In this document: one piece after another, positions 1-11,035 of the stretch
Position numbering within the stretch: the first letter of the stretch is position 1
Layout of the letters: every line of letters begins with the position of its first letter
Assembly: GCA_012656075.1 (NCBI GenBank)
Contig: JAAKBF010000047.1
Coordinates: 744,001 to 808,000 of the forward strand
DNA from: Phytophthora hibernalis
Lineage: Eukaryota > Oomycota > Peronosporomycetes > Peronosporales > Peronosporaceae
Direction of reading: 5' to 3'
Length of the DNA: 64,000 nt
Made by a program: the position numbers and the translations under genes
Notes under the pieces: model-generated
The model's input: only the letters and a program-made list of their open reading frames with translations
Told to the model about the DNA's origin: nothing
Databases searched by the model: none

Positions 1-200
1 TTACGAACCAGGTACAAGACGCCCCACTAAAAACAGCGAATGTCTTTAAACGTACCACCTCTCTTGCTAACAACAACCCGCTTACCAAGCGCTAATGCGT
101 AAGCTTTAATTGCAGCAACAGCGTCCTTTCCGGTTCTCCACCTCTGCTGACGCAGACCATCTAGCTCTGGATCGCCCGTATCGTCTTCACCGGCGGCCAT
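1..200 (-). pseudogene. MULE/FAR1-like transposase N-terminal fragment
   Basis: Reading leftward from an ATG at 198-200 gives about 50 residues beginning MAAGEDD and containing RWRTGKDAVAAIKAYALALG and VVVSKRGGTF, followed by a stop. One base out of frame the text continues as a Cys-rich SGASCTWFV stretch. The pattern (a Cys, then a Cys-x-Trp pair after a basic helix) resembles the N-terminal zinc-binding domain of FAR1/MULE-type transposases common in oomycete genomes. The copy is cut by the window edge and frame-broken, so it is called a fragment. No catalytic part is visible. The family assignment is inferred from the motif only. Confidence 0.4.
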
Positions 201-788
201 TTTGATCTGGTGGTGGAGGCTGAAAACAGGTTCATAGAGGCTCGGGTAATTATAAGAGGCTTACGGTAGTAAAAGCTAGCTTTTATAGAGAGCGTAATTA
301 TCGAGTCCCTCTTTGAAAATGTATTTCGATTCGAGTCCCCCTTTGAATTTTCCCTATGTTTAAACCCTACCACATGGACTATTAATACGTGTAATCGTCA
401 GAAATCAAATCTCGTACAGACTCCTCCTAACCGCTTTGCCCACATTTGCTTTGTGAACACTGTTCAGGTGCTGTACATGTACAGACATGACGGATTATTG
501 TAGACCCTGTCCTAATAAATAACTTTGTATGCGAATATTTAATACCACACAAGTTCACACAACACAGTTGACTTAAAATTTGTAGGAAAATCCCTGTCCT
601 CCTCTAATACATAATTCCAAAATGATCCACGGGCCTTACTAATTAGGACAGGTTTTATAGTATACGGGTACCGTCTTGGTACAGTACCTGTACACCGAAG
701 CCGCTCTTTCGACAACGGAGAGTAAACCTCACTTTGCAACTTACCCGCCGACGAGCAAGTACCCGAACTCCAACAGCAACACTTAGTT
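201..788. other. no gene seen
   Basis: AT-rich spacer between the transposase fragment and the effector relic. Only short frames without recognisable motifs are present on either strand. Confidence 0.5.
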
Positions 789-1263
789 ATGCGATTCTTC
801 TACGTCACCCTCGTCGTTGTGACCGCTTCTTGAAGGTGCTAACGCTGTCCCCACCCAGCAGAACCAGATCTCCGAGACATCACCAGAGCTTGTGGTTCGC
901 TCACTCGCTGCCGACAATGACGACGTTGCGGTCAAGCGAAACCTGCGCTAGTACGTTGAAGAGGACGATGACCTTGACTCTCTTGACTCCCTAGACTCGC
1001 TCGATGAGACCGAGGAGAGCGAGGAGCGCGCGAAGGGCTTCGATGTGAAGCAGCTGAACAAACTTGTTAAGGCAAAGCGAGCACCTCTGCATTTCAACGT
1101 GGCGAATTTCAACCACAAGAAGCAACTGAAAATTATTAACACGTGGGTGAAGCAAAGTCTGAACAATGAGAATTTTGCCACGAAGCTGGGAATGAAGAGC
1201 ATCTTCGACACCAAGGCCACGAACTACCCGATTTTCCAGAAGTTCGAATCGAAGTTTGTCTAG
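789..1263 (+). pseudogene. RxLR-dEER effector relic with frameshift and stop
   Basis: An ATG at 789 starts a typical oomycete secretion signal (MRFFYVTLVVVTAS) that runs into TGA at 831-833. From about 829 the next frame continues with an Ala/Asn signal-cleavage region and then the motif RNLR, which is followed directly by TAG at 949-951. After that stop come an acidic Asp/Ser/Leu repeat and SEER (dEER-like). The remaining 90 residues run open to the stop at 1261-1263 and contain a Trp-centred helix (INTWVKQS) and a Tyr/Phe-rich end, as in WY-fold effectors. RxLR effectors are secreted and act inside plant cells. Here two separate breaks mean a full product is not made, unless one is a base-calling error. 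The order of signal, RxLR, dEER and WY, and the normal spacing (RxLR near residue 50), make the family call firm. The host target is unknown. Confidence 0.75.
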
Positions 1264-1862
1264 ACGTAGGATAGACGTACTACGTAGTTCTTCGTAGTTG
1301 AACAGACTTTTGTAGCCGACACATTTTTGCAGCCGACGCTTTTTAAAGAGTCATTTTGAAACGAACAATTCTGGTAGTTTTTAGTGACTACATGTAAAAG
1401 TATTACTTTTGTCCTTTGCATTTATTTTGCCGTCTATTTTAGACCTCTAAAATAGACTTTGTGCAAATCAGAATTGATTTGCAAAAGGCTGAGATGCACC
1501 CAACGATCTCGCTTTTGCACTTCCAGAACTGCATTTCTGCGTTTCCAGGCTGCAAACAAGACGGTTGTACTTCTAATTTGAGTTTTAGCGTTTAGCACAT
1601 GCCTTTAAACTTGCACTTCCGCTTCGGAGTAAAGTCGTAATTAGGATAAAATCGAGTTGTCAGGTCTAATATGATAGACTTTTATCGAGCCTTTCGCCAA
1701 AAATATATGCAAAGCACATTGTGCATACAAGTAATTGCACTTTATCGAGAGAAACAAAACTGTTTACCGTCTTTAACTTCCCCAAATCCTACAGTACTAA
1801 TAGAGGTAACATGTAAATTGGTACATGTGCATGAACTACGTAGCACATGTACTACAATTACA
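1264..1862. other. no gene seen
   Basis: Downstream of the effector relic the sequence is AT-rich with short direct and inverted motifs around TAGACG, TTTGCA and ACATGT. A 67-codon frame at 1671-1874 has no recognisable feature and is taken as chance. Confidence 0.5.
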
Positions 1863-1980
1863 ATAGCTCTGTAGTTCTGAGTAATGACCAACTTAGTATC
1901 TATGTGTCTGATATCCTGTTGTACTTAATCACTTATCGATCCACCGACTCGGTAGTCAGGCTTAACTATGGGGCTTAAAT
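1863..1980 (+). repeat. dispersed repeat, copy 1 (possible LTR remnant)
   Basis: About 115 bp from TAGCTCTGTAGTT to GGGGCTTA is closely repeated at 10913-11035 in the same orientation, sharing the core CACTTATCGATCCACCGACT. This copy lies just upstream of the Gypsy pol relic at 2.3-5.3 kb, so it may be part of its left LTR. No matching right LTR was found after 5280, so the LTR reading is only a suggestion. Confidence 0.5.
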
Positions 1981-2739
1981 AATACGTTATATGGAGGTTA
2001 CGGTGTACCCACCTTCCTCTCCCTAACGCAGTACTCAGTACTGGATAGTTGATTAGATATCAGCAGCCATTCGTTGTATAGCTTGGTTTCACTATGCTAG
2101 ATAGTGAGCCTTATACATTTGCACCGTTGGCGGCTTGGTCGCAGATAATAACAAGAATACAGTTTACTTTTAGCAACGAAGAGGTCGTAAGTCTTGGGTG
2201 AGACTTCATCGACTCTTGAGGCCTAGAGATCGGACATCTCACAGGCCTGACTTGTTCTCGGGTAGAACAATGTTTTCAAACAACTATACACCCTCGTCAA
2301 TGGTGTGACCGGTGATGTCGATGAGGATGTCAGCCTCGAGGCGCTGCTCGCTCTAGACGCTCTGTTAGAGGTGCACGAGCTGCCGTTTACCGAATTCGGA
2401 GACGCCTTGAAGCCCGGAGAGCTAGCCGAAGTAATTGGCATACGACCACATGAGGAGTTGAACTCATCTTCGCTTCTGGATGAAGCTGTCCTTGAGGACA
2501 CAAAGAAAGCGCTAATGCACGGAGTGGATCGGCAATCCTGAAAAATCCGCTGGATCCGTATTATGCCTTGGTAAAGGAATATCATGACGTTGTCTCTAAG
2601 GACCCATCCTCGGGTCTACCTCCAGATCGAGGAGTACCTCATGAGGTTGATCTGGTTCCTCGAACCAAGTACTAGGTAACGAGGCAGAGGCTTTTACCAC
2701 GGGAGAAGTTTGACGTCATTGACGCGTTCTTCCGTGCGA

Positions 2740-3440
2740 AGCACGAGGCGGGTATGGTGTTTGAGAGCAAATCCCCACACTCCACACCGACGTTCTGTGT
2801 CAGAAAGCCGAATGGCAAGTGGCGCATCGTTCATGCTTTTAACAAGCTTAATGGTGCCACCATTCTGGCACAAACGACGATCCCTCGAAAGGATGTTCTG
2901 CAAAACAACATGGTTGGATGTACGATGTACAGTGCGCTCGACTTGGTCGATGGCTATTATCAGCTGCTCATGTGGACGAGGGATGTCCCGCTGACGTCTG
3001 TCAGTACTCCGAGCGGTATGCTCTGGGAGTGGTTGGTAATGCCCCAAGGGCTGCCGAACGCTCCGGCGACGTTCAATCGTCTTGTGACGCAGCTATTCAG
3101 GCCACATCGGGCGTACGCACAAACGTACTTTGATGACATCTTCATCCACAGTCATGCGGAGCACGGAAAGTCGGATGTGGAAAATCATATCGACCACCTT
3201 CTCGAGTGAATGCGCACTAATAAGTTGTACGCCAACGCAGAATAGTGTGTCTTTAGTGCAAAAGAGATTCCCTTCTTAGGGTGCTTCATCGGCAAGCGAC
3301 GCCTTCGTGCGAATCCCGCTAAGGTCAAGGCCATCGGGGACTGGCCGGTTCGTAAGAACCAGAAGGACTTGCGAAATTGGTTGGGTCTCGCCAACTACTT
3401 GCACAAGTACAGCGAAAACGACGCTGATATGGATCGACTT
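2740..3440 (+). pseudogene. Gypsy reverse transcriptase, broken
   Basis: The main frame from about 2740 reads VFESKSPHSTPTFCVRKPNG and then shows the fingers/palm signatures IVHAFNKLN, SALDLVDGYYQLL (first catalytic Asp region), TPSGMLWEWLVMPQGLPNAP and TYFDDIFIHS (the FDD box). It is interrupted by TGA at 3208-3210 and TAG at 3243-3245, after which the thumb motif (FLGCFIGK, NWLGLANYLHKYS) continues in the same frame. Both aspartates of the FDD box are kept, so the stops rather than the active site show loss of function. The match to oomycete Gypsy RT is clear by motif order. Confidence 0.85.
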
Positions 3441-3945
3441 TGTCGAATCTCCTAAAGAAGGGTGCGGAGAGGTGCTGGGACACCGACCGTCAAGAGGCCT
3501 ATGAGGCAGTCAAGGAGAGTCTCCTTCGCGCACCTATACTGGCGTTGCCAGACCCTGATCAACAATTCAGTGTCGTCAGCGACGCGTCGGACTTTGCCAT
3601 CGGTTGTGCACTGCTGCAGACAGACGCCGAGGGCGTGATCGCGTTCGAATCTCGCCAGCTCAGAAAAACTATTCAGTTTACAACAAGGGGCTTCTTGCGG
3701 TGAAGTACGCTCTTGTTAAGTTCAGCGTTCGCATGCTCGGCTCCAAGCCGTTTGTGATCATCACTGATCATGCGTCTTTGCGCTCTGCGACCCAGTCGCC
3801 TCACCTCTCACAGAGGATGGCCCGATGGGTGTCCTTTTTGCTGAATACAAATTCGAGGTGAAGTATAAACCAGGAAGGCAGAACGCTTTAGCTGATGCGC
3901 TATCGCGCAGGCCAGATTACGAGCTAGCCTATCTGTACCAGACTT
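3440..3945 (+). pseudogene. Gypsy RNase H, broken
   Basis: Three frames in succession carry LRAPILALPDPDQQF, VVSDASDFAIGCALLQ (the first RNase H aspartate in SDASD), then KNYSVYNKGLLAVKYAL (metal-binding Glu region shifted, E replaced by G), then FVIITDHASLR and SPHLSQRMARW, and finally the connection motif KYKPGRQNALADALSRRPDY. The frame changes at about 3670 and 3860. These signatures are those of Ty3/Gypsy RNase H and the start of the integrase linker. Confidence 0.8.
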
Positions 3946-3973
3946 AATTAGGGTAAAGTATGCCAGCGACGAC

Positions 3974-5278
3974 ATGAGCGTGGCACTACTACACGCTCTT
4001 GGGAGCAACCAATTTAAAGACTCGGACATTAAATTGTCGTCGCGCTTACACGCTAGGCTGCATCGGTACACCCTCGACGATGGCCTACTGTATGACAGCA
4101 CGGATGCGGCAAATATGCCACGCGTGGTCGTTCCTCATGACGAGGACTTAAAGTATCGCATCCTCTATGAGGCTCGTGACACGCCTGTGGCCGGCCATCT
4201 TGGTCGTGAGAAGACTTATAGCTCTGTGATCACACACTATTGGTGTCCCAAGCTTTACAAGTGGACAAACACGTATGGGCGCACGTGTGAGACGTGTCAA
4301 CATGTAAACCGTCTCCTCACTCGTCGGTGCCACTGGCAAGTTTGCCTGTCCCTACGGGATGCTGGTAATCCATAAGTATGGATTTCGTGTTTGGTCGGCC
4401 AAAGGACTCGGCCGACAACGCCAGAATCGTGGTCTTTGTTGACCGTCTGAGCAAGATGGCTCATCGAGCGACTGTGCCGGACTCCATTACAGGAGAAGGC
4501 ACGGCTACGTTCTTTCTAGATCGTGTTTTCCGCCAGATCGGGCTGCCGGAGGCAATTGTCTCGGATTGAGACCCCGTTTTACCGGGAAGTTTTGGTCGTC
4601 CGTCTTCAAGGCGCTGGGCGCCAGGTTAAAAATTTCCACCGCGGACCACCCCCACAAACGGAACGTGTTAATCGCATTGTCGAGCATATCCTTCGCAGCA
4701 CGTGTGCTGAAACACCTAAACGCTGGAGCGCTATGCTTGCACTCGTTGATTTTGCATTGCATAATGCGGTACATGCTTCCACCGGTTATACACCGTTCTA
4801 CGCGAACGGCTTAACCAACTCACGTGTCTCGCTCACGCCGCCTCTCCGTGATTCAGGGCTTGGTGGGGAGGGTAAGCCGAGCTGCTTGCTGAAGTCAGTC
4901 CTGCTAAAGTTCGACGTCAGGTTGACGCCTTTTGTGTCAACGCGACTTGGTGTCTTACGACATGTCAGAGACACTATGGCTGAGAGACAAGACATGCTAA
5001 AGAAACATGCAGATGCTAAACGCAGAGACAATGTTGAAAGCTTTGAAGTCGGTGACCTGGTTTTATTAAATGCAAAGAACCTACCTACACATGCAGTGTC
5101 TGCAGTCTTCAAGACGAAGTTGCGTCCAAGATTCATCAGGCCTTTCAAGGTCGTGGCCAAACGGCGTCTAGCATATATGCTTAATCTTCCGAAGAAGATA
5201 CCGTACGCACCGTACGCACCCGACGTTTTATGTTGGCTTACTCAAGTCGTATCGGGACCCGGCGGAGGTAAACGCTGA
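3974..5278 (+). pseudogene. Gypsy integrase, broken
   Basis: The frame at 3974-4375 holds the HHCC-type zinc domain (GHLGREKTYSSVITHYWCP, then TCETCQ). The core follows at 4378 (MDFVFGRPKDSADNARIVVF with the first Asp; IVSD then a TGA), and continues one frame away with the C-terminal half of the core (TERVNRIVEHIL with the catalytic Glu). A long open stretch to 5278 has the usual DVRLTPF, VGDLVLLNAKN and LRPRFIRPFKV segments. The separation of the D,D,E residues over different frames shows decay. No chromodomain was recognised at its end. Confidence 0.8.
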
Positions 5279-5290
5279 GGTGTTGGCCAC

Positions 5291-6037
5291 GGAGCGGGGG
5301 TCGGCCCGAAGTTCCCCTGTAACAGGCTGGTCAGCGTATTTACCTGACCCTGCAATCCAGTCAGGCCCCGCTCCAGCAGTACACGGTCAAAACATGTGAA
5401 TAAATGTCAACATTTGGTCGAAGCATGGGCCCAATCATGGTCATAACATGTTTAGGCACCATGTCTCACATCGTCGACTATAGCATCATGCAGGTACACG
5501 TACGTGGATGTGTCACGTGGATGTGTTTCGCAAAGGAAGAATGCTCGTGGTCTGAACTATCACAAGCAAGACATAGAACGAAGAGCGTTAGATACGTACA
5601 TATACGGAAAACAAACAACATGTATCTTTACTTGAGCGTTGCCGAGTTGTGCATAGCCTTCGTCTCTGGCCACGTAAATGCTGCCGTCCGTCTCCAGATG
5701 CTGCTGTCTTTCTCCAAATGCCCTCACTTAGCTACACATACGTACGCTCACGTGTAAGACTCATAGTTACAACAAACGAATTCAAAGTGCTGTACCTGTT
5801 AAGACGTTAGCTCTGCAGAGACTGGCTAGCCGTGGGTGCGTTCGCGTCTCGGGTTGGGTTACACTTTCCCCTCCAGACTGTGAACACCACGTATCCACAA
5901 TCGTCATTGCATCAACGGAGGATTGTTCGCCTCAACAGACCGTGGAAAGGTCGCCGTACGTCACGGGACCCGGCGCAAGAACATCATTCTCCTTGAGGAT
6001 CAGGCTGTGAGCCAACTGTACGGCCCCTGGTCCATCG
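5291..6037. other. no gene seen
   Basis: Spacer with ACGTACGT/CACGTGGATGTG-like motifs near 5493-5525. A 117-codon frame at 5404-5757 has no domain and is not supported. Confidence 0.45.
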
Positions 6038-7204
6038 GTGCGTTGGTCATTCGCCAATCGACCACACACAGCGCAAAAGTCGCTTGAGCAGAGGCCATTT
6101 TCGTTCCCGGTACACAGTGCATCGTCGGCTTTCAGCCTTACTTCCTCCGCTACGTCCTCACCGAGGCCCCGCTCGACTCTCTCGGTGAGCGAGTACCACG
6201 TGGAGAATCGCCGTCGACACGGGAGCTCCGTGATGACCGACCCCACCGGGGACGCGACTAATTCGCCGCAGCAGCGAATTCGCTTGGCTCGCAACTCGCT
6301 CTTCGACGAAATCGAAGGTGCCGAAGGGGGCGAGTTACAGGTGGACTACGAGTCCGACACGCAACTGCCTCGTGAAGAGGAGGCGGAGACCGGCGGCTCT
6401 CGGCGCATTGAAAATCATGAACGGCACCGAGTGCCTAGTCCAAATCCGTTTCCAGTACGGTCAACGGTCGCGTCGGCCTTGCGCGCGTCGACGCACCTGC
6501 CACCGGCAGAAGAGGACGTGCCCATGGAGTCCAACGTTCTGACCAACGATCTGGATGAGGCTCAGAGCCAGCAGCATGGTCGCATCGTCCGGTGGTTCGG
6601 CCACTGCTCAATCCAAGACGCCGTGATTATGGCTTCGAGCTCGGGATCCGAGCGATGTTGCGAAGCAGACTGCGGCGCAGCCATTGAGGACATAAGTCTG
6701 TGGACCCGATCCGCATACGGCGAAAGAGTATGCCGCTCGTGCGGCTCTCCATGAGAGACTGCTGATGCCGTAGCACACGCCGCCACGTGAGTACCATGAA
6801 CGTCTGCTGTGTCATCAGCGCAAGGAATCTGTACCACCGATGCGGACCTACCCAGTCGTCTTGCGGATGGATGATCTCGCTAGCGAGGATGATGCTCAAT
6901 TTGAGTCTTGAGTGGAAGAAGCACCCGGATCCATTCCGGTGCTGCTCTCCGAGCTAGTTCTCGTGAGAACAATGTCCGATTGCAACGTCGGCTGCGCTTC
7001 GGCATTGCAAAGTTGAAGGCGGAACGCCAGTTACCTGCGGCTTATCGCCGCGTTAAAGGGGTCGTCCTTAATGCTCAATCGAGCGCTGTGGTTCATCACT
7101 GTAGTGATTCGTCGGCTGCGGCAGCTCAGGGTCAAAGCTTGAGCTCATCTTCTGACCCGTCAGCCCCCGCCCAACTGGCGGGAAGCGCGACGCTACCGGT
7201 GTAG
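6038..7204 (+). CDS. unrecognised reading frames, probably a retroelement ORF1 relic
   Basis: A 238-codon frame (6038-6754) starts with a basic Ser/Pro/Arg region and an acidic middle, and ends with a Cys cluster CCEADC then VCRSCGSP, which could bind zinc. Frames just downstream continue to look coded (RTYPVVLRMDDLASEDDAQF near 6840-6900; a basic helix RRLRFGIAKLKAERQLPAAY in the 98-codon frame at 6908-7204) but are separated by stops. The composition and the flanking chromodomain suggest a gag/ORF1-like relic of a transposon. No family was recognised, so no function is given. It could also be a decayed host gene. Confidence 0.35.
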
Positions 7205-7212
7205 CGGTCGCA

Positions 7213-7440
7213 AGCCGGCGAGGCGCTGTTGAACACGGAGGTCAAAGCGTCCGCGGCGTCTGGGCAGTTCTGCCGGAGCGGCACTTCAAACTGCCATGAG
7301 TTGTGCGAGTGGGGCTCCCCGCGCCACTTTATCAGATAATGGTTATGCCCACGGCAGCGACGCTTCGCTATAATACGCCCACATGTTAGGGAGCACACCT
7401 TCCCATCAAGCATTCGGTGGCGGATGACTTTGAGCCGGTG
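7213..7440 (-). pseudogene. orphan chromodomain of a Gypsy (chromovirus) element
   Basis: Reading leftward, the frame within 7132-7536 has VIRHRMLDG, then GRIIAKRRCRGHNHYLIKWR, GEPHSHNSWQ and LRQNCPDAADAL. This is the chromodomain pattern of integrase ends in chromodomain-bearing Gypsy elements (YLIKWRG, NSWE). The integrase core that should precede it on the minus strand (higher coordinates) is absent. Instead a plus-strand coiled-coil-like frame (EELRQYVNEV, LRARLREETTDRAQLWDALA) overlaps, so two element ends seem fused here. Confidence 0.6.
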
Positions 7441-8853
7441 ATGGCACCGCCAAACCAGGAGGAGCTCCGACAGTATGTGAACGAGGTTTGTTAACTGCGC
7501 GCGCGACTCCGCGAGGAGACGACGGATCGTGCCCAACTGTGGGATGCGCTGGCGCGGCTCGATGAGTGAATGGAGTGGGTGTGTCTTCCACAGTCGGTCT
7601 CTGACCGACTGGTGAAGCTCGAGCGTCGCTCACCTACGTCTGAGACGACCATGCAGCTGCAAGCGGGGCGCTTAGCTCCTATGCTTTATTTCGATGTCTA
7701 CATTTTGCAGATGTTACGCACTAAAAGACCTCGTCGATATTGCGGTCAATTGAACTTCTGGCTACCATCAGTAGTAGCTGCAGCAGTGAAGAGGACTGTG
7801 CCAGTGCTGATGACAACTTCGCTGCGTCCGCTGAGAGTTTGCGGAGGAAAAGGCAGACGTACCGTACGCCCAAAACAAGGAGCATTTGTCTGAAGACGTG
7901 TCATGCGCCCAAAACACGGAGCATTCGGCGGAAAGTGAAGACGCTGTTGCGCAGGGAAGCCACAAACGTGCTTAACAGACTGTAATGAAGAGTTGTACTA
8001 CGCGCCAGAGCTTCAGACTTACCACGAGACATGGAAAGATTTTGAATCCTACCTGACATAGTACCAGAGCGAAACGCGGACGGTTCTTGTGATCAGCGAA
8101 ACACAGAATATCGCTCTCCGTAACCGCCGAATTATAAACTTGAAAAACCATGCTGGCAAACCGACGTCTGAGTTACCTCTGGTGCCCGAAGGTCGAGAGC
8201 CGTACGAGAGGGTTCAAATTTGCACGCACGGGTGGAAGTCGAGTGTACGTTTTAAGGGACAGCGGCCTCGGCACAAAGTAAAGGATGCGGGTGTCAAGTG
8301 CGGTTTGGAGCCCAGAATGTGGAGTTGAAGAATGGGTCATTGCGTTTTCAAGTTAAGAATGCTGTTTATGGTCACTGTCATGCTGTCTCGGACGACATTT
8401 ACCAAAGATACCCTTCTTTCCATCAAGTCCCGGCAAATTCACCTATCATGGTGATGTGGAGAGAATGGTCGCGAGTGGCGCCAGCGCGAGCAAAATCTAC
8501 GACTACATCCGCGCGAATTCGGTTCACTACGTGCAGCTAACGGACGTGTACAACATGATCACGAGGGTGAAATCGTCAGTTGAATGATGCGTCGTTAGTA
8601 TGCATATTGCTCTTGTATGCTCTTCTAATACACGATATATGTGGTTTGGTATTAGGTGGTCGTTTCATTGAAGAGCATCTTGTCGCAGAAATGTTGGTTA
8701 GTTGGATCTGGAGGCGCCTGGAAACTTATCTGCAGTCGATGAAAACGCAGAAGATCAGACCGCTGTTGTGACGGTTAGTTCACAGCACATGCGCAAGTTG
8801 TTCAAGCGATTTCCCGAGATCTTGCTGATCGACTGTACGCACAAGACGAAGAG

Positions 8854-8968
8854 GTTAGTATCATGTTTGCTATCACTTCCCACGTTTTGACATGTTTTGA
8901 AGACTCACTTGAAGACCATTCTTGGCCATGTTTTGCTATGTTTCATTGTTGAATTGTGCGACTTTCAG
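8854..8968 (+). other. intron in MULE copy 1
   Basis: GT at 8854 and AG at 8967-8968. The exon joins as AG|A (Arg), linking LIDCTHKTK to YNYQLCIL. The 115 bp intron starts GTTAGT and ends TTTCAG. It sits at the same codon and phase as the intron at 24244-24394 in copy 2. Confidence 0.7.
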
Positions 8969-9974
8969 ATACAACTATCAACTATGTATTTTGATGGTGA
9001 TGGATCAGTTCGGGAACGGCCAGGAAGTGCAACACTCCGTCATAGAACGAAATGCGGATTGGCATATGATGAAATCCATCGAGCAGTTTCAGGATGTGGA
9101 CGATTGGGAGAAGACCAGGATTATAATGGCTGATAAGGATCTGAATGAGATCGAAGTACTGCGGAGCATGTTGCCTGATGCTCGAATCCTGCTGTGTCGC
9201 TTTCACGTGCTCAAATGGTACGTGGGGTAGTGCGAGACACCAAAACGTAAGGAGTGTAGAGCCATGAAGTTTTAAAGCAGATGGACTTCTGTATTTACAA
9301 CATGATCTACGCCAACTCCGAGGAGCGTCAACAGCAGTGTATCGACGAACCAAAGCGTTACCTAGTCGAGGCGGGAGCAAACAGCTGTCGAATTACTTTG
9401 ACGTGAACTGGGTTGGCTGCAAAGAAATGTGGGTCACTTGCTTTCGGATGGATCTACGGAACGCGTTACGTGGAGATGACGTAGTAGACGTTGTTTAATT
9501 TCTCAAGACGCACATGCCTCCTCTCAAAGAGCTATCATCATAGCTGAGTTCGTGCGAGGTGCGGCACCACTAATATCGGCACAAAGACATCACCGTCGAG
9601 TTCCATGCACCAGTACGCCAGGTCGTGGTATACCGGCTACCCGAGTCTATGGTACTGGAATCTCTTGCACTAATTGAGCGCAAGACGCCGTTTGGTCGTG
9701 CTATAGATCTGACTTCGCAAGGAGATGAGTCTAAAGAGAGTTGGTATAGCTCTTGGCGATTACACGCAGCTTCAATTGATGGCGATGCAATACCTATGGA
9801 GTATGGTGAAAGCGTGCAAAGACGGTATGGAATGCTACTCTTGTCTTATGATCACTGTGGACAGCGCGTTTGCAGATGAGGGGGTCGACGTGTTAGCTCA
9901 GCGGATGCTGCAAAATCGCCGCATGACAGACTTCCTGGTTTTGGTGATGGATTGAATTGCAATGGAGCCATCTA

Positions 9975-10500
9975 TACTGCACCATAGAGAAGTCCTGGTA
10001 CCATGACAACCTGATCAATGCTTTCGTGATGACTCTTGCGGAATCATACAACAACAATATGAACATATTTTGCCGAGCCTGAAGACACAATCTCCGATCA
10101 AAAGCTCGCACATTCCCCCAACGACACTGAAGTTGGTCACAGCAGCGGAAGAGGACATCGTGTCCATGCCGATGAATATCAACGAAAATCACTGGGTATG
10201 CCTCGTGATTGACCGACCTCGGACTACGATTAGCTGCTACGACAGTATTGACAAGAGGGCTAATCAGAACTTGCTAGCGGAGTTGGTAGACGAACTCGTC
10301 AAGAATTACCTTCCGCAACATTACAACGTGATCCAGTGCACATCCCCATCCAGAGACACGGTGATAATTGCGAACTATTGGTGTGCCTTTACTTTTGGTG
10401 GCGTTTGTTCAAGGATGCAGGTAATGACTACACCACCGCCGGACTCCGGCGCCAACGCTGGGATGTTTTGAACAAGGTTGTGACCTTCAGTGATGAAAGC
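9975..10500 (+). pseudogene. Ulp1/C48 cysteine protease domain of MULE copy 1
   Basis: SWYHDNLINAFVMTLAESYN resembles the WLND helix of Ulp1 proteases. After a stop at 10079-10081 and a frame change, NINENHWVCLVID carries the catalytic His and ISCYDSI the Asp. One frame further, PIQRHGDNCELLVCLYFWW carries the oxyanion Gln and the nucleophile Cys (pattern QxxxxxC), with Glu replacing the usual Gly after the Cys. All four catalytic positions can still be read, but over three frames, so the enzyme is not made. Ulp1-type proteases remove SUMO or related modifiers; the role in a transposon is unknown. Confidence 0.7.
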
Positions 10501-10545
10501 AAGCCGGACGCGACGACCGCCCAGGAAGAAGTTGACGCGTAAGTA

Positions 10546-10912
10546 GCACAAGTTCATCAATACATCTTTCGATGTAACGCCCATGTACCCATGTTTTCGT
10601 CCATGTTTCCCTGGATGGATACATTACTGGAGATAGGTCTGAACTATGAAAAGAGGGTGTCGGCATCGCCGCAGCCACGCGAGCTCAAGAAGTCTTCATT
10701 TTTGCGTCCTCCTGTCAACATGATTTCACCATGGTTGAACATGATTCAAACGTGGGCGTAAGATATTCGTAATTTAATTAATAATTTCTGGAAACATGGT
10801 ATACATGGATAAACACCACGTCCCATGTCTTACAAAACATGAACTAGATGGCTCCCCAAGAATTTATATGTCACACCTTTCTCCCTTTGCGGAGAAACTC
10901 TGTACATGTACT
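10546..10912. other. no gene seen
   Basis: AT-rich spacer with several ACATG repeats (CCATGTACCCATG, AACATGAACTAG); no coding sign. Confidence 0.5.
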
Positions 10913-11035
10913 ATAGCTCTGCAGTTCTTAAGTACAGAGAACTCTGGCCAACTTAGTATCTCTGTTGTCTAATATCCTGGTGTACTTAATCACTTATCGA
11001 TCCACCGACTCGGTAGTCAGGCTTATGGGCTTAAT
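10913..11035 (+). repeat. dispersed repeat, copy 2
   Basis: Second copy of the repeat at 1863-1980, from TAGCTCTGCAGTT to GGGCTTA, about 85-90 percent alike by eye, with small indels. No coding region adjoins it, so it may be a solo LTR or other non-autonomous repeat. Confidence 0.55.

Larger units (their letters stand above)
2300..5290 (+). mobile_element. decayed Ty3/Gypsy retrotransposon (pol only)
   Basis: The region carries, in order, reverse transcriptase, RNase H and integrase segments of one Ty3/Gypsy pol, spread over several frames. No gag, zinc knuckle or protease was recognised upstream, so the element is truncated at its 5' part or too decayed. At least four frame changes (near 3210-3450, 3670, 3860-3970 and 4370-4570) and several stops show that it is dead. 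The domain order RT-RH-IN is that of Ty3/Gypsy and not Copia. Neighbouring repeat copy 1 could be LTR sequence. Boundaries are approximate because target duplications were not found. Confidence 0.85.
7740..10545 (+). pseudogene. MULE transposase with Ulp1/C48 protease, copy 1, broken
   Basis: Segments in order: an acidic N-terminus with a twofold repeat (CPK/CAQNxEH near 7865-7930); ELYYAPELQTYHETWKDFES at about 7990-8060; a DNA-binding-like motif YERVQICTHGWKSSVR (8200-8260); the start of the MULE transposase (SQHMRKLFKRFPEILLIDCT); a canonical intron 8854-8968; then YNYQLCILMVMDQFG and the DKDLNEIEVL...ARILLCRFHVLKW signature of Mutator-type DDE transposases; and a C-terminal Ulp1-like protease at 9975-10500. 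Stops and frame changes are found at several points (for example 8062, 8584, 9229, 9490). The same domain order and intron position recur in the copy at 23.2-27.5 kb, so this is one family. MULEs that carry a Ulp1-like protease are known from plants (Kaonashi type); relation to these is inferred. Confidence 0.75.
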
